A stretch of DNA of 55,977 nucleotides from Lysobacteraceae bacterium PS02340 (GTDB lineage: Bacteria > Pseudomonadota > Gammaproteobacteria > Xanthomonadales > Xanthomonadaceae), in contig JASCOC010000019.1 in the NCBI GenBank assembly GCA_029959605.1, positions 1 to 55,977 on the forward strand, given 5' to 3'. Shown here in pieces: positions 1 through 8,306 of this stretch (position 1 is its first letter; each line of letters opens with the position of its first letter). The notes beneath the pieces are model-generated. The model saw only the letters and a program-made list of their open reading frames with translations. It was not told the origin of the DNA and made no database searches. The translations under genes and the position numbers were made by a program.

Positions 1-140
1 CGATCCGCCGCGATACAGCCGCGGCGGTCCCCTGCGCTTCTCGGTCGACGGGGCACGCAGCCCAAACTCGCTGCGCTCAGACATGGGCTGCTCTTCGACC
101 CCGCCGCCCTGCGATGCTCGGCTCGCTTTACGGCTCGATT
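1..140 (+). repeat. dispersed repeat element, copy A (left-truncated by window edge)
   Basis: This stretch is nearly identical to 22968-23107 and, inverted, to about 22590-22740. It contains a perfect 8-bp hairpin (stems 5-12 and 20-27, loop 13-19), also present at 22972-22994. It then continues through the shared segment that ends in a degenerate A-rich, AAAGCC-like stretch around 150-210. A short open frame across the element is conserved between copies, but there is no protein evidence. No gene is visible between 1 and the terminator at 272. The element probably continues beyond the left window edge. Confidence 0.85.
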
Positions 141-271
141 CAAGTCAAAGGCTGAAAGCTAAAGCCGAAACCACAGCCAAAACAAAGGCGAAGGCAAAGG
201 ACGAAGCAAGCTCGAAACGCGAAACGCGAAAATCCCGCAGCAGCGCGCGCCGGGCACGCGCAGAAAGCACC

Positions 272-300
272 GAAAAGAAAAAGCGGCGCCTCGGCGCCGC
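272..300 (-). terminator. Rho-independent terminator of the export switch gene
   Basis: Read on the minus strand, an 8-bp GC-only stem (300-293 with 290-283) and a 2-nt loop are followed by a run of Ts interrupted once (282-272). It lies 10 bp after the stop codon of the SctU/FlhB-family gene. It therefore ends that transcript and argues that no further gene is co-transcribed to the left. Confidence 0.85.
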
Positions 301-309
301 AATCCATTC

Positions 310-1512
310 CTATCGCATTGGATCCCGCGGATCCTCGAGCCGCTCCACGACCGACGGATCATCCGCCAGCGGCGGCGGCAACGCCTCGGGTTCGGCCAGC
401 CCGATCTCCTCGCGCATGTCCGGCGGCGGATTGAATTCCGGCGGCTCGGGACGATGCTCGCCCATGCGCACGCCCTCGGCCCAGTACAGCACCTGCGCGA
501 CGGCTTCGAAGAAATCGTCGCTGATGTAGTCGTCGATCTCGACGCGCGCATTGAGACCGCGGGCCAGCGGCACATTCTCGAGGATCGGCACGCCGGCTTC
601 CTCGGCGACACGCTTGATCTCTTCGGCGACGTGGCCTTCGCCCTTGGCGACGACCAGCGGCAGATCGTCGCCCTGTTCGTACTGCAGGGCGACGGCGATG
701 TGGGTGGGGTTGGTCACGATGACATTCGATCCTCGGACGGCATTGAGCATGTTCTGTTGCGACCATTCCTGGTGCAACTGCTTGCGGCGCTGTTTAACGT
801 AGGGGTCGCCTTCGTTCTCCTTGACCTCCTGCTTGATGTCGCGGCGGCTCATGCGCAGCTTCTTCATGTAGGAGTACTTCTGGTACGAGGCGTCGACCGC
901 GGACACGAAGAAGAACACGAAGATCGTCCAGATGCCGATCCACTTGAGTGCGTGCCAGATGGCGCTGCCGATCGCGGCGGGTTGTGCGAACGGCAGCTGC
1001 AGCAGGTTCGGCAACATGCCCCACAGCACGAAGCCGCCGATGGTCAGCAGCGCCGCGCTCTTGAGGACGCTCTTGATGAGCTCGACCAGATTGTCCATCG
1101 AGAACATTTTCTTGACGCCGCTGACCGGGTTCATCTTGGACAGGTCGGGCGTCACCTTCTTCATCGACAGGACCGGGCCGACCTGCAGGAACTCGACGAC
1201 CAGGGCCAGCAGCACCGCGAGCAGCAGCAGCGGCAGCGTGACCGCCAGCAGGGTCTGCGCCGCAAGCGGACCGATCGTCCGCAGCGCGATGTCGAACGGC
1301 TGGTTCATGACGTTCAGGCTCTGATCGAACAGCCCGCTGATGCGCCGGAACATGTACCCCATCAGCATCCAGCCACCGGCCAGCCAGCCCATGATGAGCA
1401 CGGTGCTAGTCAGCTCCCGGCTCTTGGCGACGTTGGCGTCCTTGCGCGCGTCCTTGAGCTTCTTGCTGGTCGGTTTTTCGGTTTTGTCGGCGCCCTCGTT
1501 CTCTTCGGCCAT
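310..1512 (-). CDS. sctU: Type III secretion export-apparatus switch protein, SctU/FlhB family
   Basis: Inner-membrane protein of a type III export apparatus that switches substrate class after self-cleavage. Seen: hydrophobic segments at about 36-57, 85-112, 150-170 and 188-208, a cytoplasmic linker, and the autocleavage motif NPTH at residues 268-271. The ATG at 1512 has GGAG five bases upstream; a GTG two codons earlier is less likely. SctU (injectisome) is favoured over flagellar FlhB because of the LHQE linker, NPTHIAV and the VPILENVPLARGL stretch, from family memory. At 400 residues it is longer than a usual SctU (about 350). The extra C-terminal 45 residues are Pro/Glu/Asp-rich. No other secretion gene lies beside it and it has its own terminator, so it looks isolated. 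Family assignment is sure; SctU versus FlhB is moderate. Confidence 0.8.
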   Translation of the reverse strand: MAEENEGADKTEKPTSKKLKDARKDANVAKSRELTSTVLIMGWLAGGWMLMGYMFRRISGLFDQSLNVMNQPFDIALRTIGPLAAQTLLAVTLPLLLLAVLLALVVEFLQVGPVLSMKKVTPDLSKMNPVSGVKKMFSMDNLVELIKSVLKSAALLTIGGFVLWGMLPNLLQLPFAQPAAIGSAIWHALKWIGIWTIFVFFFVSAVDASYQKYSYMKKLRMSRRDIKQEVKENEGDPYVKQRRKQLHQEWSQQNMLNAVRGSNVIVTNPTHIAVALQYEQGDDLPLVVAKGEGHVAEEIKRVAEEAGVPILENVPLARGLNARVEIDDYISDDFFEAVAQVLYWAEGVRMGEHRPEPPEFNPPPDMREEIGLAEPEALPPPLADDPSVVERLEDPRDPMR

Positions 1513-2193
1513 CCGCACTCCGATCGATCGAATGCGCGCGGGTTCGCGCGGTTCGAGCGGAGGCTAGCATGCACGGGTGACGCATCCGTTCGGCTTGGGA
1601 ACTGCGACGCGCGGGTGAAGACGGGGTAGTCGCGAGCGGCGCTGTCCAACCGGGATTCAGCCGCAGGGCCCGGCCCATGCGGGTTGGCCGACACCCTAGG
1701 GACAGCCCGAGATAGCCGTTCCATGGCACCAGCGTTACAGTCCCGCCATCGCCGCAGAAGCGGTCCAGTCCCCCAAGGGTTTCCAGGCCTCCGTTCCGAT
1801 GAGCAGCATGCCTTCCGACGTCAGCTTCAATGCCGCCAGCCTCGACCGGCTGGGTGGGCATGTCGCGTTCGACGATCTGCGCCAGCAGCCGGGTGCCGAT
1901 CTCGCACCGGCCGATGGTGGCTATGCGGATACCCCGCGCGGCCCGCAGGCTGACCCGGGCGAGGATGTGCTCAACGTTGCAGCCTGGGATGGCGTTGCTG
2001 CCGGCAACCGTCAGTTGCCTGGCGACCTGGCGTTCGAAGCGCGCCTTTCGGCGATCGATCTGTCGCAGGCGGCCGACCAGGGCGCCGACGCGATTCTCGA
2101 CGCACTCGTCTGAGTTTCCTGCGCAGGCCCGGCCAGCGGCTGGGTTAAAGTCCGGGCGCCTCGACTTCCGTGCCTGACGCTGGTGCTCCGTCC
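1513..2193. other. Gap with no confident gene; two opposing open frames
   Basis: About 680 bp separate the divergent sctU and the next gene. A plus-strand frame (1799-2113, 104 codons) and a minus-strand frame through the same DNA (about 2113 to 1406, no stop) are both open. Neither gives a recognisable protein or has a good ribosome binding site. The minus frame reads as a helical, Arg-rich segment between 2113 and 1860. This could be a decayed gene. Promoters for the two flanking genes must also lie here, but I could not pick one out. Confidence 0.4.
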
Positions 2194-2871
2194 ATGAATG
2201 CCGTTCCCTCCGCGCAGTCGCTGCGCGTCGCCGCTGATCGCATGGTGTCGGCGCTGGCGGCGCATGCCGATCCCGAGTACCGCCTGACCGTGCTCAAGCG
2301 GCTGGTGCGGCGGCTCGGCGAGGACCGGTATCCGGTGTTCCTGCGTCTGCTGGGCGTGGTGGCGGAAAGCGACGACACCCGCGCGCAGCGCCTGCTCGCC
2401 GACACGATCGGCACCGCGCTGCGGCGCATGGATCTGCCCGGCGGTGCGCTGAGTTCCTGGGGCGCGACCCGCCTGCCCGACAGCGCCGCGCCGGTCTCGG
2501 CCAGCGATTTCTCCGGCCAGTTCTTCGGCGGCACACCGCGCCGCATGCTCGGCCCGGTCGAATACCTCACCGTCTGGCACCTGCAGCGCACCCAGCGCAC
2601 CGCGCTGTCGGCCGAGACCTTCCATACCAGCCTGTCGCGGATGATCGCGCTGCTGAACCAGTCGGAAGACGCCCGCACGCTGTATCCGCAGAAGCTGGCC
2701 GTCGACGCGCAGAACGAGCTCGAAGGCGCCTACACCCGCGCGACCCGCGAGCGCCTGGCGGCGATCGCGACCGCCTGGAAGGCCGGCCGCAGCCCGGACG
2801 AAATCGCCCAGGCCGCGCTCGATGCCCGCGCCACCGACACGCCGCACGGCTGGGTGCTGCGCGACCTGTAG
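2194..2871 (+). CDS. Hypothetical protein, mostly alpha-helical, 225 aa
   Basis: I do not recognise this family. The protein has no signal peptide or membrane segment and is rich in Ala, Arg and Leu, with long predicted helices, for example the region around residues 20-70. A central stretch with FFGGTPRRMLGPVEYL and WHLQRTQRTAL looks conserved-domain-like. Codon use is typical of the window (strong G/C third position), supporting a real gene. The ATG at 2194 is chosen; a GTG eight codons upstream at 2170 is possible, and neither has a clear ribosome binding site. It is followed 68 bp later by a lipoprotein gene on the same strand. Confidence 0.7.
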   Translation: MNAVPSAQSLRVAADRMVSALAAHADPEYRLTVLKRLVRRLGEDRYPVFLRLLGVVAESDDTRAQRLLADTIGTALRRMDLPGGALSSWGATRLPDSAAPVSASDFSGQFFGGTPRRMLGPVEYLTVWHLQRTQRTALSAETFHTSLSRMIALLNQSEDARTLYPQKLAVDAQNELEGAYTRATRERLAAIATAWKAGRSPDEIAQAALDARATDTPHGWVLRDL

Positions 2872-2939
2872 CGGTCGCGCTTGTCCGGTCATCGACCGGC
2901 TTGCAAGATGGGATGTCCGGCTTCGCAGGAATCCAGTGC

Positions 2940-3875
2940 ATGTCCCTCTCCGCCCGCTCGCCCGACGCGCGTCGTCGACGCCGCCGCGCAGGTGCCGTCA
3001 CGGTGCTGCTGCCGCTGATGCTGTGGCTGGCGGCCTGCCAGCGCGACGAGACGGCCGAGGCCGCGCCGACCGTCGGGGCGGCGACGCCGGTGGAAGCGGT
3101 GACGCTGCTCACGGCGCATCTGCGTGCCGGCGATCTGGCGGCCTTCGCACGGGATGCGGCCACGCCCGAACTGCGGCCCGAACTCGACGCCGCCTGGCGC
3201 GCCGGGCGCACCCGCTGGCCGCTCGACGAACTGCCGCTGTCGGCGCAGTTGCCGTCGGTCCTCGCAGCGTTGAGCGCGCCGCAGGCCGAACGCGTGCTGC
3301 TGCAGACCTTCAACCGGCAGTTCGCCGGCGCCGAGCGCGAGATGCGTTCGGCTGCGGTCGGACTGGGCGGGTTCGCCATCCAGTATCTGGAGCAGGGCGG
3401 CGATTTCAGCGAGGACGAACGCGCGCATTACACCCAGCTGATCGCCGCCGCCAGCGCGTGGGCCGGCGCCGCGCCACTGGCCGACCGCGTGCGCGCGCAG
3501 GAGACGATCTCGGCGCTGGTCGCCGCCGCGCGGGCCGGCGGTATCGCCAGCGATGCCGCGCTCGGTGCCGCAGGCATGCAGGCCGGGCTGACCGGGCTGT
3601 CGCCGCTGTTCACCGCAGGCAAGCTGCGGCTGGCCGCCTATGGACTGGATCTGGACCAGACCTTCGACAGCGTGGAGGCCACGCTCGAGAGCCAGACCGG
3701 CGACGCCGCGCGCGTGCGCGTGCGGTATCAGCTGGCCGGTCGCCCGGTCGACGCGGTGATCGCCGTCGAACGCCATGACGGCCGCTGGTACGTCAGCGAC
3801 TTCCTGGCCCATGCCCGCGCGGCCGCGGCGGCGCCTGCGGCAGCCGCGCCCGCCGCTGCGCCGGCGGAACCCTGA
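2940..3875 (+). CDS. Putative lipoprotein with Ala/Pro-rich C-terminus
   Basis: The N-terminus has a run of arginines, a hydrophobic stretch and a lipobox (LAAC) with the acylated cysteine at about residue 33, so it should be a lipoprotein. The start at 2940 is chosen because AGGA lies nine bases upstream and it gives a compact signal peptide. An in-frame TTG at 2901 would only lengthen the leader. The last 60 residues before the tail (VRVRYQLAGRPVDAVIAVER, then GRWYVSDFL) resemble the NTF2-like fold of small DUF4878-type lipoproteins; this is a resemblance only. The tail is nearly all Ala and Pro. Function unknown. plsB begins 43 bp downstream, so the two may be co-transcribed. Confidence 0.75.
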   Translation: MSLSARSPDARRRRRRAGAVTVLLPLMLWLAACQRDETAEAAPTVGAATPVEAVTLLTAHLRAGDLAAFARDAATPELRPELDAAWRAGRTRWPLDELPLSAQLPSVLAALSAPQAERVLLQTFNRQFAGAEREMRSAAVGLGGFAIQYLEQGGDFSEDERAHYTQLIAAASAWAGAAPLADRVRAQETISALVAAARAGGIASDAALGAAGMQAGLTGLSPLFTAGKLRLAAYGLDLDQTFDSVEATLESQTGDAARVRVRYQLAGRPVDAVIAVERHDGRWYVSDFLAHARAAAAAPAAAAPAAAPAEP

Positions 3876-3918
3876 GTGGGGCGCCGCAGGTGCGGCCCGG
3901 ACGGGCCGCTTGGGCATA

Positions 3919-6672
3919 ATGCCGACGATGCCTGATCAACCGACCCTCGAGTTCCCGGACGGCGACGCCACCGGGCGCACCAACCACCGCCCGGACGACG
4001 CCGCGTCTCCGCCCGCGGCCTCCGGGCCTGCGGCGGATGTCGCGCCTGCGGACGATGCCGCGGCGCCCGCACGTGACGCGGCCCCTGCCGACGACGCCCC
4101 GGCAACCGCCCCCGTCGCGCCGAGCACATTGCCGGTGCCGCTGGCCGCGCCGCGCCGCGCGGTGCGCCGTCCGTGGTGGGCCGGTCTGCTGGGCTGGCTG
4201 ATGGGCCCATGGATCGGCCTGAAGGTGGAGCCGCAGACGCCCGAGACGCTGGTCGACCATCGCCCGGTCTGCTACGTGCTCGAGGACTACGGCCTGTCGA
4301 ATGCGCTGATCCTCGAGCGCGCGTGTCGCGAGGCCGGCCTGCCGTCACCGCTGCAGCCGCTGCCCGGCGATCCGCTCGGCCGCAAGCGCGCGTACGTCGC
4401 GCTGTCGCGGCGCAATGCCGGCGGCGCCTTGGCGATGGCCACCGGCCAGCCGCAATCCAAGGCGACGCATTCCGAATCGCTGGCGCGCCTGCTCGAAGCG
4501 CATCGCCGCGACCCGGCGCTAGACGTGCAGGTGGTGCCGGTCTCGATCTTCGTCGGCCGCTCGCCGGACAAGAACAACGGCTGGTTCGCGGTGCTGTTCT
4601 CCGAGAACTGGACCATCGTCGGCCGCTTCCGGCGCCTGCTGGCGATCCTGCTCAACGGCCGCGACACCCTGGTGCGCTTCGCCGAGCCGGTCGACGTGCG
4701 CCCGCTGCTCGCCGAAGGTCTCGACGCCGAGCGCACGGTGCGCAAGCTCTCGCGCGTGCTGCGCACCCATTTCAACCGCGTGCGCGAGGCGATCATCGGC
4801 CCCGACCTCTCGACCCGCCGCCTGCTGGTCGACAAGGTGCTGGCTTCGCCCGCGGTCAAGGACGCGATCGCCGACCAGGCGCGCCGCGACAATAGCAAGC
4901 CCGAGGACGCGTGGAAGAAGGCCCACGCCTACGCCTACGAGATCGCCGCCGACTACTCGCACCCCGTCGTGCGCTCGGCGAGCTACCTGCTGACCACGGT
5001 GTGGAACCGCATCTTCCGTGGCGTGCTGGTGCACCACATCGACACGCTCAAGGCCGCCGCGCCCGGACACGAAATCGTCTACGTGCCCAGCCACCGCAGC
5101 CACATGGATTACCTGTTGTTGAGCTATCTGCTCTACAACCGCGGCATCGTGCCGCCGCACATCGTGGCCGGCATCAACCTCAACCTGCCGGTCATCGGCA
5201 CGATCCTGCGCAAGGGTGGCGCGTTCTTCATCCGCCGCTCGATCCGCGGCAACGCGCTGTATTCGACCGTGCTGGCAGAGTACGTCGCCCAGCTCGTCGC
5301 CGGCGGCTATTCGATCGAGTACTTCGTCGAAGGCGGCCGTTCGCGCACCGGACGCCTGCTCGCGCCCAAGGGCGGCATGGTGTCGATGACGCTGCGCGCG
5401 TTCCTGCGCCAGCCCAGCCGACCGGTGCTGTTCCAGCCGATCTACGTCGGCTACGAGAAGCTGATGGAAGGCAGCAGCTATCTCGACGAGCTGTCGGGCA
5501 AGAGCAAGAAAAAGGAATCGATCTGGCAGCTGCTGTGGAGCATTCCGCAGGTGCTCCGCTCCAACTATGGCCAGGTGGTGGTCAACTTCGGCGAGCCGAT
5601 CGCGCTGGCCGATGTGCTCGCCGAACACGCCACCGGCTGGGACGGCAACGCGGTCGCCGACAGCGAGCGTCCCGAGTGGCTGTCGCGCACGGTCGACGTC
5701 ATCGCGCAGAAGATCAACGTCAACATCAACCGCGCTGCCGACGTCAATCCGATCAACCTGCTGGCGCTGGCGCTGCTGTCGACGCCGAAGCACGCGATGG
5801 GCGAGGCCGATCTGCTCGCGCAGATCGCGCTGTCCAAGCAGCTGCTGGTCGACGTGCCGTATTCGGATCGCGTCACGGTGACCCCGCATACGCCGCAGGA
5901 AATCGTCGCGCACGGCGAAGAGATCAACGTGCTCGAACGTGTCGCGCATCCGCTGGGCGACGTGTTCCGCGTCGACGACGAGAAGTCAGTGCTGCTGACC
6001 TACTTCCGCAACAACGTGCTGCACCTGTTCACCGCCTCGGCCTGGATCGCATGCTGCTTCCTGCACAACCGGCGCATGAGCCGGCACACGCTGCTGCGCC
6101 TGGGCCGCACGATGTATCCGTTCCTGCAGGCCGAGCTGTACCTGCCGTGGGACGAGGACACGTTCGCCGAACGCATCGCACTGACGCTGGAGACCTTCGA
6201 GCGCGAAGCGCTACTCGAGCGCGTCAGCGACGACGACGACGGCATCTACGCCCGCAACGCCGGCCAGACCGACGAGGTCTTCCGCCTGCGCGCGCTGAGC
6301 CACCCGCTGCAGCAGGCGTTCGAGCGTTACTACATCGCGATTTCCGTGCTCGCCAAGAACGGGCCGGGCACGCTCGGCGCCGGCGAGCTCGAAAGCCTAT
6401 GCCAGCTCGCCGCCCAGCGCCTGTCGCTGCTCTACGCGCCAGCCGCACCGGAATTCTTCGACAAGTCCCTGTTCCGCGGCTTCATCCAGAAGCTCCGCGA
6501 ACTCGGCCTCGTCAAACTCGACGGCAACAGCAAACTCGTCTTCGACGACCGCCTCGCCAATTGGGCCAAGGACGCCAAGGTCATCCTCGGCCGCGAACTG
6601 CGGCACTCGATCGAGAAGGTGAGTCCGGAGGCGGTGAAGCCTGCGGAGGCAGCAGTCGTCGTCGCCGAGTGA
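3919..6672 (+). CDS. plsB: Glycerol-3-phosphate 1-O-acyltransferase PlsB
   Basis: Catalyses the first step of phospholipid synthesis, moving an acyl chain from acyl-ACP or acyl-CoA to glycerol-3-phosphate at the inner membrane. All four acyltransferase motifs are visible: HRSHMD (H392-D397) for catalysis, the FFIRRS motif, FVEGGRSRTGR from about residue 469 for substrate binding, and the QPIYVGYEK motif. At 917 residues it is longer than Escherichia coli PlsB (about 807). The excess lies partly in the first 90 residues, a low-complexity Ala/Pro/Asp segment before a hydrophobic WWAGLLGWLMGPW stretch. The start is uncertain: ATG at 3919 or 3928, neither with a strong ribosome binding site. Function is certain. 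Confidence 0.95.
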   Translation: MPTMPDQPTLEFPDGDATGRTNHRPDDAASPPAASGPAADVAPADDAAAPARDAAPADDAPATAPVAPSTLPVPLAAPRRAVRRPWWAGLLGWLMGPWIGLKVEPQTPETLVDHRPVCYVLEDYGLSNALILERACREAGLPSPLQPLPGDPLGRKRAYVALSRRNAGGALAMATGQPQSKATHSESLARLLEAHRRDPALDVQVVPVSIFVGRSPDKNNGWFAVLFSENWTIVGRFRRLLAILLNGRDTLVRFAEPVDVRPLLAEGLDAERTVRKLSRVLRTHFNRVREAIIGPDLSTRRLLVDKVLASPAVKDAIADQARRDNSKPEDAWKKAHAYAYEIAADYSHPVVRSASYLLTTVWNRIFRGVLVHHIDTLKAAAPGHEIVYVPSHRSHMDYLLLSYLLYNRGIVPPHIVAGINLNLPVIGTILRKGGAFFIRRSIRGNALYSTVLAEYVAQLVAGGYSIEYFVEGGRSRTGRLLAPKGGMVSMTLRAFLRQPSRPVLFQPIYVGYEKLMEGSSYLDELSGKSKKKESIWQLLWSIPQVLRSNYGQVVVNFGEPIALADVLAEHATGWDGNAVADSERPEWLSRTVDVIAQKINVNINRAADVNPINLLALALLSTPKHAMGEADLLAQIALSKQLLVDVPYSDRVTVTPHTPQEIVAHGEEINVLERVAHPLGDVFRVDDEKSVLLTYFRNNVLHLFTASAWIACCFLHNRRMSRHTLLRLGRTMYPFLQAELYLPWDEDTFAERIALTLETFEREALLERVSDDDDGIYARNAGQTDEVFRLRALSHPLQQAFERYYIAISVLAKNGPGTLGAGELESLCQLAAQRLSLLYAPAAPEFFDKSLFRGFIQKLRELGLVKLDGNSKLVFDDRLANWAKDAKVILGRELRHSIEKVSPEAVKPAEAAVVVAE

Positions 6673-6716
6673 CGTGGCCGCTTCGTCCGCGCGGCGTGCC
6701 GACGGCGCGACCGATG

Positions 6717-6971
6717 TCCCGCAACCTCATTCCAGCGAACGGGCTGGAGGGGGCCATCCCGTTCTTCGCGATGCGCCGGGTCGCCGTTGCGGACGCAGGC
6801 TGTATGACCGGCAATACCGTCGAGATCGTCGGCATGTCTTGGGCAATGCTGACGCAGGCAATGATCTTTGCCCCCGGTGCGGCCAGCTTCATCGCTGCCC
6901 GCGATGCGCATCCCGGGCCGATGCGCTTCACATACACGCTGCCCGTCAGTCGCAAGGGCCAAGCAAGCTGA
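6717..6971 (+). CDS. Possible small protein or gene remnant, 84 aa
   Basis: This open frame begins 45 bp after plsB and shows a moderately G/C-rich third codon position, better than the competing frames in this stretch. There is no clear ribosome binding site and I do not recognise the product. It has a hydrophobic middle (around GMSWAMLTQAMIFAPGAA) without being a convincing membrane protein. It may be the remnant of a larger gene. A minus-strand frame through the same DNA is also open. Apart from this, 6673-7038 holds nothing I can support. Confidence 0.3.
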   Translation, partial: SRNLIPANGLEGAIPFFAMRRVAVADAGCMTGNTVEIVGMSWAMLTQAMIFAPGAASFIAARDAHPGPMRFTYTLPVSRKGQAS

Positions 6972-7038
6972 AACCGGTCAAGTACAGTCGAATCCCGGTT
7001 CGATCTGATCCGGGGAACTGGCAGTCGAGGCGCACGTC

Positions 7039-7419
7039 GTGAACTGGAAACGCATCGCCACATATGCAGCGTTGTTGTTTGTCGCCCAGTTCCTACTCGG
7101 GTTCTTCGAGGGGTACTACCTGCCAGCCGATTGGAACACCGCTCTGGCCGGTAGTCTTGCCTCCCTGGTTGTGTGCAGCGGAATTTTTGCCCACCTGTCC
7201 GCGAAGCAGACATCCAGGCCTTTTGTCCACGCCTGGGCCGCGCTGATGCTTCAGGTGGTTGCCGCCGTCGTGGTGTCGCAGGTGTTTCGCGTCATCCTCG
7301 AGCCTGTCGAACACCCCTTCGCCGTCTTGGAGTGGCTGGTCCTCATTTGCGCATTGCTGATTGGCACTGCAGCAGGCACCCTCTTCGGACGCAGTGCCGG
7401 TACGCAGGACGATTTCTGA
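7039..7419 (+). CDS. Small integral membrane protein, four predicted helices
   Basis: A 126-residue hydrophobic protein with four likely transmembrane segments (about residues 7-24, 34-54, 66-86 and 95-116) and a short polar C-terminus. No known family recognised. The start is GTG at 7039 with GAGG eight bases upstream. Codon use is less G/C-biased than in flanking housekeeping genes (CTA, TTG and TTT occur), in keeping with the accessory look of the 6.7-8.9 kb stretch. It is followed 57 bp later by another small gene in the same direction. Confidence 0.65.
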   Translation: MNWKRIATYAALLFVAQFLLGFFEGYYLPADWNTALAGSLASLVVCSGIFAHLSAKQTSRPFVHAWAALMLQVVAAVVVSQVFRVILEPVEHPFAVLEWLVLICALLIGTAAGTLFGRSAGTQDDF

Positions 7420-7476
7420 CCGGGTGTCTCCGACCCACTTCGCACGCTCGGCCCGAAGGTGCATCGAACAGACCAC

Positions 7477-7812
7477 ATGTCGCGCCCGATCTCCCATCAA
7501 GAAGCGAGACTCGTTGCGCGGGTCTTGGCCGTCGGCGCCAAGTTACCGCCCGACCCCGCGCTGATCGCGTCCATCCCTGCGCTGCGCGTGACCGCTACCT
7601 GCAGCTGTGGCTGCGCCACCATCTGGTTTGGTCCGGATGGTGACGCCACCGTCGGCCACTTGCTTGCCGAGGCGTCTGCCTCCATCGATGGCGCCTCCGT
7701 TGCCGTGATCGTCTGGTCACAAGGCGATGCGATCGCGGGCCTGGAAATCATCGACTACGAGGCGTCCGGACTTCCCGACCCGCTCTCGGTGACCGGCTAC
7801 GGTGATCCTTGA
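7477..7812 (+). CDS. Hypothetical protein with CSCGC motif, 111 aa
   Basis: A small soluble protein whose most distinctive feature is a CSCGCATIWF segment near residue 43. Three closely spaced cysteines could bind a metal or simply be structural. It then alternates short hydrophobic strands with acidic turns and ends in YEASGLPDPLSVTGYGDP. Similar small proteins exist as uncharacterised conserved hypotheticals, but I cannot name the family. The ATG at 7477 is preferred to an in-frame GTG at 7459. No clear ribosome binding site. It sits between a membrane protein gene and a VOC-family gene on the same strand. Confidence 0.6.
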   Translation: MSRPISHQEARLVARVLAVGAKLPPDPALIASIPALRVTATCSCGCATIWFGPDGDATVGHLLAEASASIDGASVAVIVWSQGDAIAGLEIIDYEASGLPDPLSVTGYGDP

Positions 7813-7872
7813 AACCCGCGCGAGCCAACGCCGGCCTATGGCTGGATCAACGCAATCCCGGAGGCGAGACAC

Positions 7873-8241
7873 ATGAATCTGGAAACGATCGAAATCAAGG
7901 CGTTCGTGCCGGCGCGCGAACTCGCCGAGTCCATGGCGTTCTACGAGGCGCTTGGATTCGAGACGACGTTGGAATCGGACGATCTCGCATACGTCCGTTT
8001 CGGCGCGACATCATTCCTGCTGTCGCAGTTCTACAACCCGGAACACGCGAACAACTTCGTCATGCACATGCTCGTCTCGAATGCAGACGACTGGCACCGC
8101 AATGTCGAGACGTCGGGTGTGGTCACGAAATTCTCGTTTCGTCTGAGTCCGCCGGACGATCGGCCCTGGGGAATCCGGGACTTCACACTGATCGATCCGA
8201 CCGGTGTGCTCTGGCGGATCGGGCATGTCATTCCTGACTGA
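7873..8241 (+). CDS. VOC-family (glyoxalase/bleomycin-resistance fold) protein
   Basis: A 122-residue single-module member of the vicinal oxygen chelate superfamily. It has the paired beta-alpha-beta-beta-beta arrangement, including FVPARELAESMAFYEALGFE at the start and DFTLIDPTGVLWRIGH near the end. These proteins act as dioxygenases, isomerases or drug-binding proteins, and sequence alone does not decide between them. Several canonical metal positions are not obvious here, so a binding role without catalysis is possible. The start is well supported by GGAGG upstream of ATG 7873. It is the third of four small same-strand genes between plsB and the next conserved block. Confidence 0.8.
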   Translation: MNLETIEIKAFVPARELAESMAFYEALGFETTLESDDLAYVRFGATSFLLSQFYNPEHANNFVMHMLVSNADDWHRNVETSGVVTKFSFRLSPPDDRPWGIRDFTLIDPTGVLWRIGHVIPD

Positions 8242-8256
8242 CCCGCGTCCTCTCGA

Positions 8257-8290
8257 CCCGTCCGCCCGTCCGCCCGTCCGCCCGTCCGCC
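8257..8290. repeat. 8-bp tandem repeat (CCCGTCCG x4) upstream of a secreted-protein gene
   Basis: Four perfect copies of CCCGTCCG plus two extra bases lie directly between the VOC gene stop (8241) and the ribosome binding site (AAGG at 8294-8297) of the gene at 8307. The array is outside both coding regions, so copy-number change would alter the 5' leader or promoter spacing rather than a reading frame. Confidence 0.95.
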
Positions 8291-8306
8291 TTGAAGGTTG
8301 CCGCCG

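Noticed and set aside
310..1512. Calling this gene flagellar flhB
   Set aside because: NPTHIAV, LHQE and VPILENVPLARGL fit SctU better and no flagellar genes flank it; the call remains moderate.
6673..7038. A dehydrogenase-like minus-strand gene after plsB
   Set aside because: The reading looks like a shadow frame, with no motif, start signal or family match.
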